Shown here piece after piece: positions 17,773 to 26,776 of a stretch of 64,000 nucleotides of DNA. The DNA comes from JAFAGX01 sp035623335 (GTDB taxonomy: Bacteria; Acidobacteriota; Terriglobia; Terriglobales; Acidobacteriaceae), in contig DASPTQ010000021.1 in the NCBI GenBank assembly GCA_035623335.1, positions 1 through 64,000 of the forward strand, written 5' to 3'. The position numbers and the translations under genes were made by a program. The notes beneath the pieces are model-generated. The model had not been told where the DNA came from and ran no database searches. It saw nothing but the letters and a program-made list of their open reading frames with translations. How positions within the stretch are numbered: position 1 is the first letter of the stretch; the number at the start of each line of letters is the position of its first letter.

Positions 17773-17801
17773 ATGCTACCCAGCCTGCCCCGGAATGTCA
17801 A
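17773..17801 (-). promoter_or_regulatory. Sigma70-like promoter of ilvC-ilvB-ilvN
   Basis: Reading on the minus strand, a perfect -35 TTGACA (17801-17796), a 17-base spacer and a -10 TAGCAT (17778-17773). The expected start of transcription falls just before the palindrome at 17749-17762. Confidence 0.65.
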
Positions 17802-17917
17802 GCCTAAATCCGCTCTCCCGCCCTGTGGCCGTGATCTTCTCCTCACGTCGGTCGCGAGTCGGTCTCGACCCTTAGAAGCCCCGGATCGCCTTCGAGAAGT
17901 ACCTCGGGGAACGAGAG

Positions 17918-19129
17918 TTAGGTGGAATACTGCGCATTGAGACGTACGTAGTCGACAGACAGGTCGGTGGTCAAAAAGACGGTCGTGGCGCGGCCGCGAC
18001 CGAGTTTGACGCGAATCTCATAGCTCGGTTTTCGCATCTCGGCGTGGGCTCTGCGGCTATCGAAGCGATGGTGCATGCCGCGATGGCAGACCAGTTGGTT
18101 GCCGATGAGGATGTCAATCCGGCGGCTGTCGATCGATCGCTTCGCGGCGCCGATCGCGGCCAGAATGCGTCCCCAGTTTGGATCGGCTCCCGCCCACGCG
18201 GTCTTCACCAGCAGCGAATGGGCAATGGCTTGGGCGATCTCGATTGCCTCCTTGCGGCTTTTGGCCTGTTCGATCCGCAAACGCACCCGGTGGTGGACCC
18301 CCTCGGCGTCGCCTATGATCTGCTCGGATAACGACCAGCAAACCTCGCGGAGAGCCCGGGTGAACTGCGGTTCGACGCCGGGGTTGTCGAGGCGGATGCC
18401 GCTCCGGCCCGATGCCAGAAGCAGAACCGTGTCGTTGGTCGAAGTATCGCCGTCGACCGAAATCGAGTGGAAGGTCTGGTCCACCACGCTTCGCAACAGT
18501 CGCCTCAGCTGCCGGGGCCGGGCCGCCAGATCGCTGAACAAAAAGACCAGCATAGTCGCAAGCTGGGGATGAATCATTCCCGAACCTTTGGCGATTCCGA
18601 GCAAATTCACCCTGCCCGGCGGGGAGCGAAAACAGGCGGATGCCAGCTTGGGTTTGGTATCGGTGGTCATGATGGCCTCGGCGAACTGAGCCACCGCCCG
18701 CCGAGTACTCGCCCGTGCCGCGACCAGCGCCGGCAATTTCCTGAGCAACTTCTCTACCGGCAGAGGCACGCCGATGATCCCGGTAGAGGAAGGGAGGACG
18801 GCTTCGGTGCGCACCTTCAACAGACGGGCAGCTTGCGAAGATACTCGTCGCGCGTTTCTGAGGCCCGCCGGGCCGGTGGCGCAATTGGCGTTTCCCGAAT
18901 TGACCACGAGAGCGCGCACCTGGCCGCGGCTCTGGGCCAGAAACTCCCGCCCTACCGTGACCGGCGCCGCGACCACCCGGTTTTTGGTAAACGCGGCAGC
19001 GGCGGTTGTCCTCGGAGAAGCCTCGGCCAACGCCACATCGGCTCGGCCGCTCGCTTTGATTCCTGCCACGCCGGCCGAAAACGTAAAACCCAAGGGCAGG
19101 TGGATGGGGTGAGAGTCGGAGTGCTTCAT
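17918..19129 (-). CDS. argJ: Glutamate N-acetyltransferase ArgJ
   Basis: A 403-residue ornithine acetyltransferase that moves the acetyl group from N-acetylornithine to glutamate, recycling it. The self-cleavage site is visible as the ATML motif (in HPQLATMLVFLFSD), whose Thr becomes the nucleophile of the beta chain. Upstream, the oxyanion-hole and substrate residues lie in LPSSTGIIGVPLP. It is the last gene of the arg operon and overlaps argA by 4 bases (ATGA). Whether it also makes acetylglutamate from acetyl-CoA cannot be told from sequence; a separate ArgA is present. Confidence 0.95.
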   Translation of the reverse strand: MKHSDSHPIHLPLGFTFSAGVAGIKASGRADVALAEASPRTTAAAAFTKNRVVAAPVTVGREFLAQSRGQVRALVVNSGNANCATGPAGLRNARRVSSQAARLLKVRTEAVLPSSTGIIGVPLPVEKLLRKLPALVAARASTRRAVAQFAEAIMTTDTKPKLASACFRSPPGRVNLLGIAKGSGMIHPQLATMLVFLFSDLAARPRQLRRLLRSVVDQTFHSISVDGDTSTNDTVLLLASGRSGIRLDNPGVEPQFTRALREVCWSLSEQIIGDAEGVHHRVRLRIEQAKSRKEAIEIAQAIAHSLLVKTAWAGADPNWGRILAAIGAAKRSIDSRRIDILIGNQLVCHRGMHHRFDSRRAHAEMRKPSYEIRVKLGRGRATTVFLTTDLSVDYVRLNAQYST

Positions 19130-19635
19130 GCCGGAAGCTTCACCAGCCAGGAGGGCGGTTCGGGAAGAATGGCGAACCGCGGAAGCTCGCCCCGCACCAT
19201 GGCAACTTCATCGCAGCTGTTGAGACGCGGACAGAGGCAGCAGTCTTTGCGGACCTTGTCGGGCAGATCTTCTCTCTGCGCCAGCTCAAAGCCCAGGCGG
19301 CGAAAGAACTCCGGGGTGCGGGTGAACAGGCAAATGCAGCTGACGCGATGTTTCCGGGCCTCCGCGAGCAAGGCTTGCACCAGACGTTGGCCACCGCCTC
19401 CACCCTGAGCCCAGCGGGCGACGGTGATCGAGCGAATTTCCGCCAAGTGCATACCATAGAGGTGCAGTGCGCCACATCCGAGGATGCGTCCCTGGTCTTC
19501 GAGGACCACGAAATCGCGCACGTTCTCGCAGATTTCGGCCAGAGTGCGGGGCAGGAGCGTGCCGTCTCTGGCATAATCGGCAATCAACTCATGAATCGGC
19601 TCGGCATCCGGCAGAATCGCCTTACGCGTGCGCAT
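19126..19635 (-). CDS. argA: N-acetylglutamate synthase, short GNAT form
   Basis: A 169-residue GNAT-fold acetyltransferase, without the kinase-like domain of the long ArgA. The acetyl-CoA loop is visible as RWAQGGGGGQRLVQALL, and a Cys-rich stretch CCLCPRLNSCDE near the C-terminus is characteristic of the short bacterial ArgA group. Its place inside the arg operon supports acetylation of glutamate as the first step of the pathway. Two in-frame ATGs, 19635 and 19641, both fall inside the end of argH, giving a 14- or 20-base overlap. It overlaps argJ by 4 bases. Confidence 0.88.
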   Translation of the reverse strand: MRTRKAILPDAEPIHELIADYARDGTLLPRTLAEICENVRDFVVLEDQGRILGCGALHLYGMHLAEIRSITVARWAQGGGGGQRLVQALLAEARKHRVSCICLFTRTPEFFRRLGFELAQREDLPDKVRKDCCLCPRLNSCDEVAMVRGELPRFAILPEPPSWLVKLPA

Positions 19636-21025
19636 GAGCATTCTCGCGCAGGGATTCGACTTTCCGCCTGGCCTCCTCGAGCGCTTGCCGTACCCGGGCG
19701 GGGGCCGTCCCCCCGGGAACGTCGTGCAGGGCGAGCACCGCTTCCAAGCCAAGGCAGGCGTACACATCCTCCGCGAACAGCGGACTGAAGGCCCGCAGTT
19801 CGTCGAGCGACAGGTCCTCGAGCTCGCGGTCGGTGTCGAGCGAGAACTGAACCGCTCGTCCGACCACCTCATGGGCCAGCCGGGAAGGCACGCCTCGGTT
19901 CACCAGGTAGGTGGCGGCCGCCCAGGCGTTCATAAACCCGGACTGCGCTCGCTCCCGCATGCGCTGGAAATTGAATTCTGCGGCCTCGATCCAGCCGCGA
20001 ACCAAGGGCAGGAGAGCATCGATGGTCTCAAATGCAGTAAACAGCGGTTCCTGGGTTTCTTGCAAATCCTTGTGGTAGGCGAGCGGCAAAGCCTTGAGGG
20101 TCACCAGCAGGGCGGTGACCTGGCCGATCACGCGGGCCGACTTGGCGCGAACGAGCTCCGCCAGATCAGGATTCTTCTTCTGCGGCATCGCACTGCTGCC
20201 CGTCGAGTAAGCTTCGGGCAACTCGACAAATCCGAACTCCCCGGAGGAGAACAAGATCATCTCTTCCGCCCAGCGGCTCAAGTGCAAGGCCACGAACGAA
20301 AGCGCATTGACAAATTCGAGAACGAAATCCCGATCGCTGGTCGCATCAATGCTGTTGGCGGTGATCGCCGGGCAGTCGAGATCGGCGGCCATGGCGTCGC
20401 GATCTAACGCCAGGGTTGCCCCCGCCACCGCCCCCGAGCCTAGCGGAGAAATGTTCGCGCGCCGGCGAACCTCCTCCAGGCGCCCGGCGTCCCGCAAAAA
20501 CATTTCGACATAGGCCAGTAGCCAGTGCGCCACGAGCACCGGTTCGGCGCGCTGCAGATGGGTATAGGCGGGCATGGCGGAGCTTCCGCTTTGTTCTGCG
20601 CGCTCGAGAAAGGCCTCGCACAACTCCCCGAGCTTGGATCGCACCTGATCGATCGCTTCCCGAACATAGAGGCGCAGGTCAGCCGCGATCTGCTCATTGC
20701 GGCTCCGCCCGCTGTGGAGCTTGTAGCCGGTCTCCCCGATGAGCGAGACCAGCTGTCGTTCGACGAAATGGTGAACATCTTCGGCTTCATGGTCGTTCGT
20801 GAATTCCGGAGAGGCTGCAGCTTGCTCGGCAATCTGGTCGAGTCCGCGAAGAATCGCGATCAGCTCCCCGGAATCGAGAACCCCGCCCGTTCCGAGCGCC
20901 CGCGCATGGGCACGACTGGCCGCCAGTTCCTGACCGAGGAGGCGTCGGTCAAAGGGAAAGGACCGTTGCCAATTCTCGAACCCGGGATCCAAGGATTGGC
21001 GAAATCTCCCCGACCACATCTTCAT
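19622..21025 (-). CDS. argH: Argininosuccinate lyase
   Basis: Cleaves argininosuccinate to arginine and fumarate. At 467 residues it is a typical member of the aspartase/fumarase superfamily. The signature loop is intact as SSAMPQKKNPDLAELVRAKSAR, containing the catalytic Ser, and the HSGRSRNEQIAADLRLY and YTHLQRAEPVLVAHWLL motifs that build the active site from three subunits are present. It overlaps argG by 4 bases upstream and argA downstream. Confidence 0.97.
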   Translation of the reverse strand: MKMWSGRFRQSLDPGFENWQRSFPFDRRLLGQELAASRAHARALGTGGVLDSGELIAILRGLDQIAEQAAASPEFTNDHEAEDVHHFVERQLVSLIGETGYKLHSGRSRNEQIAADLRLYVREAIDQVRSKLGELCEAFLERAEQSGSSAMPAYTHLQRAEPVLVAHWLLAYVEMFLRDAGRLEEVRRRANISPLGSGAVAGATLALDRDAMAADLDCPAITANSIDATSDRDFVLEFVNALSFVALHLSRWAEEMILFSSGEFGFVELPEAYSTGSSAMPQKKNPDLAELVRAKSARVIGQVTALLVTLKALPLAYHKDLQETQEPLFTAFETIDALLPLVRGWIEAAEFNFQRMRERAQSGFMNAWAAATYLVNRGVPSRLAHEVVGRAVQFSLDTDRELEDLSLDELRAFSPLFAEDVYACLGLEAVLALHDVPGGTAPARVRQALEEARRKVESLRENAHAHA

Positions 21026-22227
21026 CGCACGACCTCCATGCGGGTTCCGAATCTCGAGCGCGACGGCAGACCCAAAATGCGGATGAATCCCGCCGCATCC
21101 CTCTGGTCGTAGCTATCCCCCATGGTGAACGAGGAGAGGTCGGTACGGTAGAGCGAAAACTCGGAATCCCGGCTCACCACCGAGATATTGCCCTTATATA
21201 AGGAGAGCGTGACCGTGCCCGTCATCTCCTTTTGTGTGGACTCGACAAAGGCGTCGAGCGCCTCGCGCAGGGGGGTGAACCATAGGCCGAAATAAACCAG
21301 CTCGGCGTACTTCAAGGCGATCTGTTGTTTGAAATGGGCCAGGTCGCGCTCCAGACACAACCCTTCGAGTTCGCGATGGGCCGTGATCAGCAAAGTTCCC
21401 CCCGGCGTCTCGTAGCATCCGCGGGATTTGATTCCCACGAACCGGTTCTCCACCAGATCCACCCGGCCAATTGCGTTCCTCGCTCCGATCTCGTTGACCA
21501 GCTCTACCAGAGACACCGGATCGAGGTCGAGTCCGTTGATGGTGACCGGAATCCCCTGGGCAAAGCCGATGGTCACTTGCTCTTCGCGATCGGGCGCGTC
21601 CTGGGGTGAACGGGTCATCTGCCAGGTCGTGGCCAAGGGGGCACGGCGAGCGTCCTCGAGTTCCCCGCCCTCATGGCTGGTGTGCCAAAGATTGCGATCG
21701 CGGCTGTGAATCTTTCCCCGGCTTTGCTCTACGGGAATCCGGTGTTGCTCGGCATAATCGAGGCAGTCCTCGCGCGAGCGCAGCGACCACTCCCGCCAGG
21801 GAGCCACCACCTTCAGATCCGGGGCCAGGGCCTGGTAGGCCAATTCGAAGCGAACCTGATCATTGCCCTTGCCGGTGCAACCGTGAGCCACCACCGTGGC
21901 CCCTTCCCGCAGCGCGAGCTCAACCTGGTGCCGGGCGATCAGGGGGCGCGCCAGCGCAGTGCCGAGCAGATACTTGTGTTCATAGACCGCCCCGGCTTGC
22001 AAAGCGGGAAAGACGTAGCCGAGCAAGAATTCCTCCCGCAGGTCCTCGATCACGACCTGGCTGGCGCCGGTCGCGTAGGCTTTGCGGACGACCGCTTCGA
22101 GATCGTCCCCCTGGCCGACGTCGGCCACCATGGCAATCACGTCGAAGGCATAATGCTCCTTCAGCCAGGGAATGATGATAGACGTATCGAGCCCACCGGA
22201 ATAGGCAAGCACAACTTTCTCAGGCAT
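21022..22227 (-). CDS. argG: Argininosuccinate synthase
   Basis: Joins citrulline and aspartate using ATP. The N-terminal nucleotide motif VLAYSGGLDTSIIIPWL is at residues 6-22; HGCTGKGNDQVRFEL and the citrulline/aspartate-binding segments are intact. It is 401 residues from ATG 22227, chosen over GTG 22233 because AAGGAG lies 5 bases upstream of the ATG. It overlaps the end of argF by 8 bases and argH by 4. Confidence 0.97.
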   Translation of the reverse strand: MPEKVVLAYSGGLDTSIIIPWLKEHYAFDVIAMVADVGQGDDLEAVVRKAYATGASQVVIEDLREEFLLGYVFPALQAGAVYEHKYLLGTALARPLIARHQVELALREGATVVAHGCTGKGNDQVRFELAYQALAPDLKVVAPWREWSLRSREDCLDYAEQHRIPVEQSRGKIHSRDRNLWHTSHEGGELEDARRAPLATTWQMTRSPQDAPDREEQVTIGFAQGIPVTINGLDLDPVSLVELVNEIGARNAIGRVDLVENRFVGIKSRGCYETPGGTLLITAHRELEGLCLERDLAHFKQQIALKYAELVYFGLWFTPLREALDAFVESTQKEMTGTVTLSLYKGNISVVSRDSEFSLYRTDLSSFTMGDSYDQRDAAGFIRILGLPSRSRFGTRMEVVR

Positions 22228-23230
22228 GAGCACTCCTTGCCGGCAAGCGAGTTCCGCTGGCCAATAGCAGATGCAAAACGGCTTTCTGTACGTGCAAGCG
22301 ATTTTCCGCCTGCTCGAAAATCAGGGAGCGTTCCGAATCCATCACCTCGTCGGTCACCTCCCATCCGCGGTGAGCGGGCAGGCAGTGCATGAAGACGGCG
22401 TGCGGCGCGGCCTGCTCCATCAGCTCCGGATTAACCTGATAGGGGGAGAAGATCTTCGTCCGCGCTTCGGCTTCCTGCTCCTGCCCCATGCTCGCCCAAG
22501 CGTCGGTATACACCGCATCGACACCGCTCACGGCGGTCCCAGGATCGGCGAACAACTCTAGGGTTGCCCCCGTCTGGTCGGCGATTTCCTGCGCATCGGC
22601 CAGGATTTCGGGATCGGGACCAAACCCGGCAGGGTGAGCGAGACGGATAGACGAGCCCAGACAGGCAGCGGTGAGCAGCAAGGAATGAGCCACGTTGTTG
22701 CCGTCGCCGACGAAGGCCAGGGTGATGCGCTTCAGGTCGCCGAAGCGCTCCTCGAGCGTAAAGTAGTCGGCCAGAGCCTGGCAGGGGTGCTCCAAATCGC
22801 TAAGCGCGTTGATGACGGGAACCGAGGAGTGCTCCGCAATGGCCTCAATCGTTGCCTGGCGAAAGGTGCGCAAAACGATGGCATCGAACCAACGCTCGAG
22901 ATTGTGCGCGATATCGCTAAGGGTTTCCCGTGCATCCAGTCGCGACTGGGTTTGATCAACAAACGAACACGTGCCGCCAAGACTTGAGATTCCGCACTCA
23001 AAGGTGAGTCGCGTGCGCAGGGATGGCTTCTCAAAAAACATCACCGCTCGCTTGCCGGCGAGGGCCCGGGCGAAATCGGCCGGCCGCGACTTCATGAGGC
23101 GAGCCAGGTGGAACACGGCTCTCACCCCGCCCGGTCCGAGATCGCGGGTCGAAACTAAATCGCGGCAGCGGAATACTTTGGGAACGACCGCGGTTGCCGC
23201 TCGGGCGGTCGAGACACTTTGATGGTTCAA
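22220..23230 (-). CDS. argF: Ornithine carbamoyltransferase
   Basis: Transfers the carbamoyl group to ornithine, giving citrulline. Carbamoyl-phosphate binding is shown by KPSLRTRLTFE (SxRTR motif) and HPCQALADY; the ornithine-binding DAWASMGQE and the catalytic HCLPAHRGWEV are all present. Reading the ornithine signature (DxxxSMG) rather than an acetylornithine one supports ArgF over the ArgF-prime succinyl/acetyl forms. The 336-residue length includes about 20 extra N-terminal residues. It overlaps argD by 4 bases. Confidence 0.95.
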   Translation of the reverse strand: MNHQSVSTARAATAVVPKVFRCRDLVSTRDLGPGGVRAVFHLARLMKSRPADFARALAGKRAVMFFEKPSLRTRLTFECGISSLGGTCSFVDQTQSRLDARETLSDIAHNLERWFDAIVLRTFRQATIEAIAEHSSVPVINALSDLEHPCQALADYFTLEERFGDLKRITLAFVGDGNNVAHSLLLTAACLGSSIRLAHPAGFGPDPEILADAQEIADQTGATLELFADPGTAVSGVDAVYTDAWASMGQEQEAEARTKIFSPYQVNPELMEQAAPHAVFMHCLPAHRGWEVTDEVMDSERSLIFEQAENRLHVQKAVLHLLLASGTRLPARSAHA

Positions 23231-24471
23231 CGGAGACTCCTTGGGACCGACGTTTTGGGCGCAAGACCAGGCTTCGGACCCGGCAGCACTTCGGCCAGGG
23301 CACGAATCACCCGATCCACGTGTTTTTTCTCGATAATGTAGGGCGGAAGAAAGCGGAGCACGGTTTCACTGGTGCGATTAATGAGAATCTTGCGCCGCAA
23401 CAGCTCGGCCACCACAGCTTTGGCCAGGGCAGCAGAATTCAATTCCATGCCCAACATCAAACCGATCCCACGAACCTCGACGACCGGCCCGCCCTGGGTC
23501 TTCAGCTCTTCGAGTTTTTCGCGGAAGTAGCCTCCGACCTCGGCCACGTGGTCGAGCAATCCCCGGAGCACCCTGAGGAACTCAATCGCCACCCGACAAA
23601 CTAGTGGGCCGCCGCCGAAGGTGGTTCCATGCATGCCAGGATCGATCGCGCTGGCCACCCGGCGAGTGGTGAGAATGGCTCCCAAGGGCAGACCGGCCGC
23701 CAGAGGCTTGGCCAGGGTAACGATGTCGGGCTCGACCTTATAGTGCTGGTAAGCAAAATAGCGCCCGGTACGTCCCAAGCCGCACTGGATTTCGTCGAGC
23801 AGCAACAAGGCCCCGCTCCTCTTGGTCATTTCCCGGGCAGCTTCGAGGAAATCCGCATGGACGGGGCGAATCCCGCCTTCTCCCTGGATGGTCTCCAGGC
23901 AAACGGCGCACACACTCGCATCGAACTGCCGCTTCAGGTCTTCGACGTCGTTGAAGCGGACGAAACTGACACCCGGCACGAGCGGGCCGAAGGGATCCCG
24001 ATACTTGGCCTGGCCGGTGGTCGCAAGCGAGCCCATGGTGCGACCGTGAAAGGAGTGATCGAGAGCGAGAATTCGCCACTTCGGCCGGTGGCCGTTGGTG
24101 ACCCGGTTGCGCGCATAAGCACGCGCCAGCTTCAGGGCGCCTTCCCAGGCCTCGGTGCCGCTATTGGCGAAGAAGGCCCGGTCGAGACCCGAGATTTTGG
24201 TCAGTCGCCGGGCAAGCTCCGCCTGATAGGGATGGAAGAACAAATTCGAGACGTGGATGAGGCGGCTCGCTTGCTGCCGCAAAGCCCGCTGAATCGCCGG
24301 ATGTCGGTGACCCAGGGCATTGACACCGATTCCACTCAGGAAATCCAGATAAGGATCGCCGTGCGCGTCCCACAAGAAAACCCCCCGGCCCTTTTCAAAG
24401 AGCACCTTCTGGCGGTCATACGTGGGCAGAAGCAGCTCGTGTTCGGAGCGCATCACACTGGTCAGGCTCAT
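23227..24471 (-). CDS. argD: Acetylornithine aminotransferase
   Basis: A 414-residue class III PLP aminotransferase that converts N-acetylglutamate semialdehyde to N-acetylornithine. Visible motifs are FANSGTEAWEGALKLAR (PLP phosphate), LLLDEIQCGLGRTG (PLP-pyridine Asp) and the Schiff-base lysine in TLAKPLAAGLPLGA. The start is set at ATG 24471, which overlaps the argB stop by 4 bases; the frame stays open 8 codons further. It may also serve as the succinyl-diaminopimelate aminotransferase, as ArgD does in enteric bacteria. Confidence 0.95.
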   Translation of the reverse strand: MSLTSVMRSEHELLLPTYDRQKVLFEKGRGVFLWDAHGDPYLDFLSGIGVNALGHRHPAIQRALRQQASRLIHVSNLFFHPYQAELARRLTKISGLDRAFFANSGTEAWEGALKLARAYARNRVTNGHRPKWRILALDHSFHGRTMGSLATTGQAKYRDPFGPLVPGVSFVRFNDVEDLKRQFDASVCAVCLETIQGEGGIRPVHADFLEAAREMTKRSGALLLLDEIQCGLGRTGRYFAYQHYKVEPDIVTLAKPLAAGLPLGAILTTRRVASAIDPGMHGTTFGGGPLVCRVAIEFLRVLRGLLDHVAEVGGYFREKLEELKTQGGPVVEVRGIGLMLGMELNSAALAKAVVAELLRRKILINRTSETVLRFLPPYIIEKKHVDRVIRALAEVLPGPKPGLAPKTSVPRSLR

Positions 24472-25253
24472 GCCGAAGTCACCTCCGTACCGCATTCCAG
24501 TTTGCGGAAATAAAACTGCGGCAAGACTTCCGCCTGTTCGGCTGGGAAGATACGCACTCGTCTCACTCCTCGGCGCAGCGCTTCTTTCGAGGCCTCAAGC
24601 TTGGGCAACATGCCACCGCCAATGACCCGATCCGCGGTCAGATGTGCCACCTCGGCGGTCGTCAGATAACGAATCACCGCGCCCTCCCGATTCTTCACCC
24701 CAGGCACGTCGGTGAGAAAAATGAGCGCGTCGGCCTGGCAGGCGGCGGCGCAGGCAGCCGCCATCTGGTCGGCGTTAACGTTGTAATATTCGCCGTCAAA
24801 GCCGAGTGCGAGCGACGACAGTACGGGAATCCCGCCGTTTTTCGCGATGAGCTCGAGCCAGCGCGCGTCGACCGACAAGATTTCCCCTACAAAGCCTAGG
24901 TCGCGGCCCAAGCTCTGCTTCTTGCGGGCTCGGAAGGAGACTCCGTCCCCGCCCGAGAGTCCCAGCGCGGGAAATCCCTCGCCCTGAATGGCCGCCACCA
25001 GATTCTTGTTCACGAGGCCGGCCAGCACCATGAGGGCGACGTCACGGGTCCTGCCATCGGTAACCCGCAAACCGTCTATGAACTCACTCTCTTGTCCCAG
25101 GAGCTGCAACGTCCGCGTGAGCGCCCGCCCTCCACCGTGCACCACCGTGACCTGATGACCATCGCCGGCGAGCTCGCCTACGGCCCGGGCACACTTGCGC
25201 CGGGTGGATGCATCGTCGAGCGCCGCGCCTCCGATTTTGACCACGATTTTCAT
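24468..25253 (-). CDS. argB: N-acetylglutamate kinase
   Basis: Phosphorylates N-acetylglutamate, the committed step. It is 261 residues from ATG 25253, with the amino-acid-kinase N-terminus MKIVVKIGGAAL, the VVHGGG acetylglutamate loop, and the C-terminal FLTDVPGVKN and GGGMLPKLEA ATP-site motifs. It lacks the N-terminal helix typical of arginine-inhibited hexameric kinases, so feedback may act through ArgR instead; this is an inference. It overlaps argC and argD by 4 bases each. Confidence 0.95.
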   Translation of the reverse strand: MKIVVKIGGAALDDASTRRKCARAVGELAGDGHQVTVVHGGGRALTRTLQLLGQESEFIDGLRVTDGRTRDVALMVLAGLVNKNLVAAIQGEGFPALGLSGGDGVSFRARKKQSLGRDLGFVGEILSVDARWLELIAKNGGIPVLSSLALGFDGEYYNVNADQMAAACAAACQADALIFLTDVPGVKNREGAVIRYLTTAEVAHLTADRVIGGGMLPKLEASKEALRRGVRRVRIFPAEQAEVLPQFYFRKLECGTEVTSA

Positions 25254-26299
25254 GCCAAGCCTGCCTCCTCGCTCCATCCGTACATGAGGTTCAGGTTCTC
25301 GGCTGCCTGTCCGGCGGCGCCTTTGAGCAAGTTGTCGAGACAGGAAACGAGCACCAGGCGACGGCCGTCCTCGGCCAAGCAGAAGCCGATGTCGCAATAA
25401 TTGGTGTGCAGCGAGGACCGGATTTGCGGGAGGTTGGGAGTGGAAAAGATTCGTACCCAACGGCGCCCGCCGTAGAAGCTCCGCAAGGCCGCTTCGAGGT
25501 CTTTGGCGTGGACCGGCCGATTTAAGTACACGTAAATCGTCGAAAGAATGCCCCGGGGAATGGGAAGCAGGTGGGGAGTGAAGGTAAGCACTGAGGCTTC
25601 CAGGTTCAATTGCTCAAGAATCTCGCCTACGTGGCGGTGGTTAAACACCGCGTAGGCAGAGAAATTGTCGGCCACGGAAACGAAATGAGTTCGGGCTGTC
25701 GGTTCCTTGCCGGCTCCGGAGACTCCCGACTTGGAGTCGGAAATGATGCCCCGCTGCTTATCGACAAGGCCGGCGTCGACCAGAGGTGCCAGGGCCAAGA
25801 TCACCGAGGTCGCATAGCACCCCGGGTTGGCGACCAGTCTGGCCTCGCGAATGTGCTGGCTATGCAACTCCGGCAAGCCGTAGACCGCTAGTTCGGTGAG
25901 TTCGGCGGCGGAAACCGAATCCTCATCCTGAAACCGATAGACGGCGCGATGCTCGCGGCGCTGAAGACGCCAGGCGGCACTCAAGTCGATCACTCGCAGT
26001 CCCTGTGCCAGGGCCTCCGGCACCAGGGAACGCGACACCTCGTGCGGGGTGGCCAGGAAAAGCAATTCCACACCTTGCCGCTTCAAGGCCGGCCAAGAAA
26101 GCGCCTGGAGAGGATAGCCTCCATTGCCGGATAACGCGGGAAACATCTCGGCCAGATCGCGAGGAGCGTCGCCGGGAGCCGAGCGCTGCACGAGGACAGG
26201 CGGAGCGAGGTGGGGATGGCGCAGGAGAATGCGAGTGAGTTCCAGCCCGGCATATCCGGTCGCGCCTACGATCGCGGTCTGAAGCTTTCCTGGTTTCAC
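25250..26299 (-). CDS. argC: N-acetyl-gamma-glutamyl-phosphate reductase
   Basis: A 349-residue NADPH-dependent reductase that makes N-acetylglutamate semialdehyde. The dinucleotide motif IVGATGYAGLELTRIL is at residues 10-25, and the catalytic Cys lies in VANPGCYATSVIL, which is the family signature. The active-site His is in a HRHVGEIEQ-like helix (NHRHVGEILEQL). It overlaps argR by 4 bases upstream (ATGA) and argB downstream. Confidence 0.97.
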   Translation of the reverse strand: MKPGKLQTAIVGATGYAGLELTRILLRHPHLAPPVLVQRSAPGDAPRDLAEMFPALSGNGGYPLQALSWPALKRQGVELLFLATPHEVSRSLVPEALAQGLRVIDLSAAWRLQRREHRAVYRFQDEDSVSAAELTELAVYGLPELHSQHIREARLVANPGCYATSVILALAPLVDAGLVDKQRGIISDSKSGVSGAGKEPTARTHFVSVADNFSAYAVFNHRHVGEILEQLNLEASVLTFTPHLLPIPRGILSTIYVYLNRPVHAKDLEAALRSFYGGRRWVRIFSTPNLPQIRSSLHTNYCDIGFCLAEDGRRLVLVSCLDNLLKGAAGQAAENLNLMYGWSEEAGLA

Positions 26300-26736
26300 G
26301 CGAGCATCTCCTCAATCCGACGTGCCAACTTCCTCGCACCCCCCTGATTGGGACAGACAATCAGAATCGTGTCGTCGCCCGCGATCGTGCCCACCGCTTC
26401 CGGCCACTCCTCCTCGTCGAGGGCCGCGGCCACCGGCTGGGCGCTGCCCACGATGGTCTTAATGACCAGCAGATTTCCTGCTGGTCGGGCATCGAGCACG
26501 AATTCCCGCACCAAGCGCGCGACCGGCGGCAAGGCCGTCCCCGCCGTCTCCCCCTGAGGCAGCGAGTAACCACTCGCCGTTTTGCTCAGCTGCAGGTCTC
26601 GGATGTCGCGCGACAGCGTCGCTTGTCCCACCTTGAAGCCGCGCTTGCGCAGGGCCCGCTGCAAATCCTCCTGGCTGGCGATCGGCCCCTGACGCAGCAC
26701 TTCCAGAACCGCTCTTTGCCGGAGGACTTTATTCAT
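26296..26736 (-). CDS. argR: Arginine repressor
   Basis: A 146-residue ArgR/AhrC-type regulator. The N-terminal winged helix has SQEDLQRALRKRGFKVGQATLSRDIRDLQL, the typical recognition helix; the C-terminal arginine-binding domain has the TIAGDDTILIVC strand near residue 125. With arginine bound, hexamers repress arg genes. It is the first gene of the operon, and two ARG boxes sit directly upstream, so it should repress itself and all eight downstream genes. The ATG at 26736 has no Shine-Dalgarno because the operator occupies that space. The upstream ATG at 26778 overlaps the -10 element. Confidence 0.95.
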   Translation of the reverse strand: MNKVLRQRAVLEVLRQGPIASQEDLQRALRKRGFKVGQATLSRDIRDLQLSKTASGYSLPQGETAGTALPPVARLVREFVLDARPAGNLLVIKTIVGSAQPVAAALDEEEWPEAVGTIAGDDTILIVCPNQGGARKLARRIEEMLA

Positions 26737-26738
26737 GG

Positions 26739-26772
26739 TGAATAAATATTCACTTCTGTGAATAAATATTGT
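26739..26772. promoter_or_regulatory. Tandem ARG boxes controlling the arginine operon
   Basis: Two ArgR sites: a perfect palindrome TGAATAAATATTCA (26739-26752) and a second copy TGAATAAATATTGT (26759-26772) with the last two bases changed. They match the E. coli ARG-box consensus and are 20 bases centre to centre. The first box ends 3 bases before the argR start codon. Confidence 0.9.
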
Positions 26773-26776
26773 TGGC

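Noticed and set aside
25254..25460. N-terminal extension of argB
   Set aside because: Arg-rich antisense-like sequence; the kinase fold begins at MKIVVKIGG and the ATGA overlap supports 25253.
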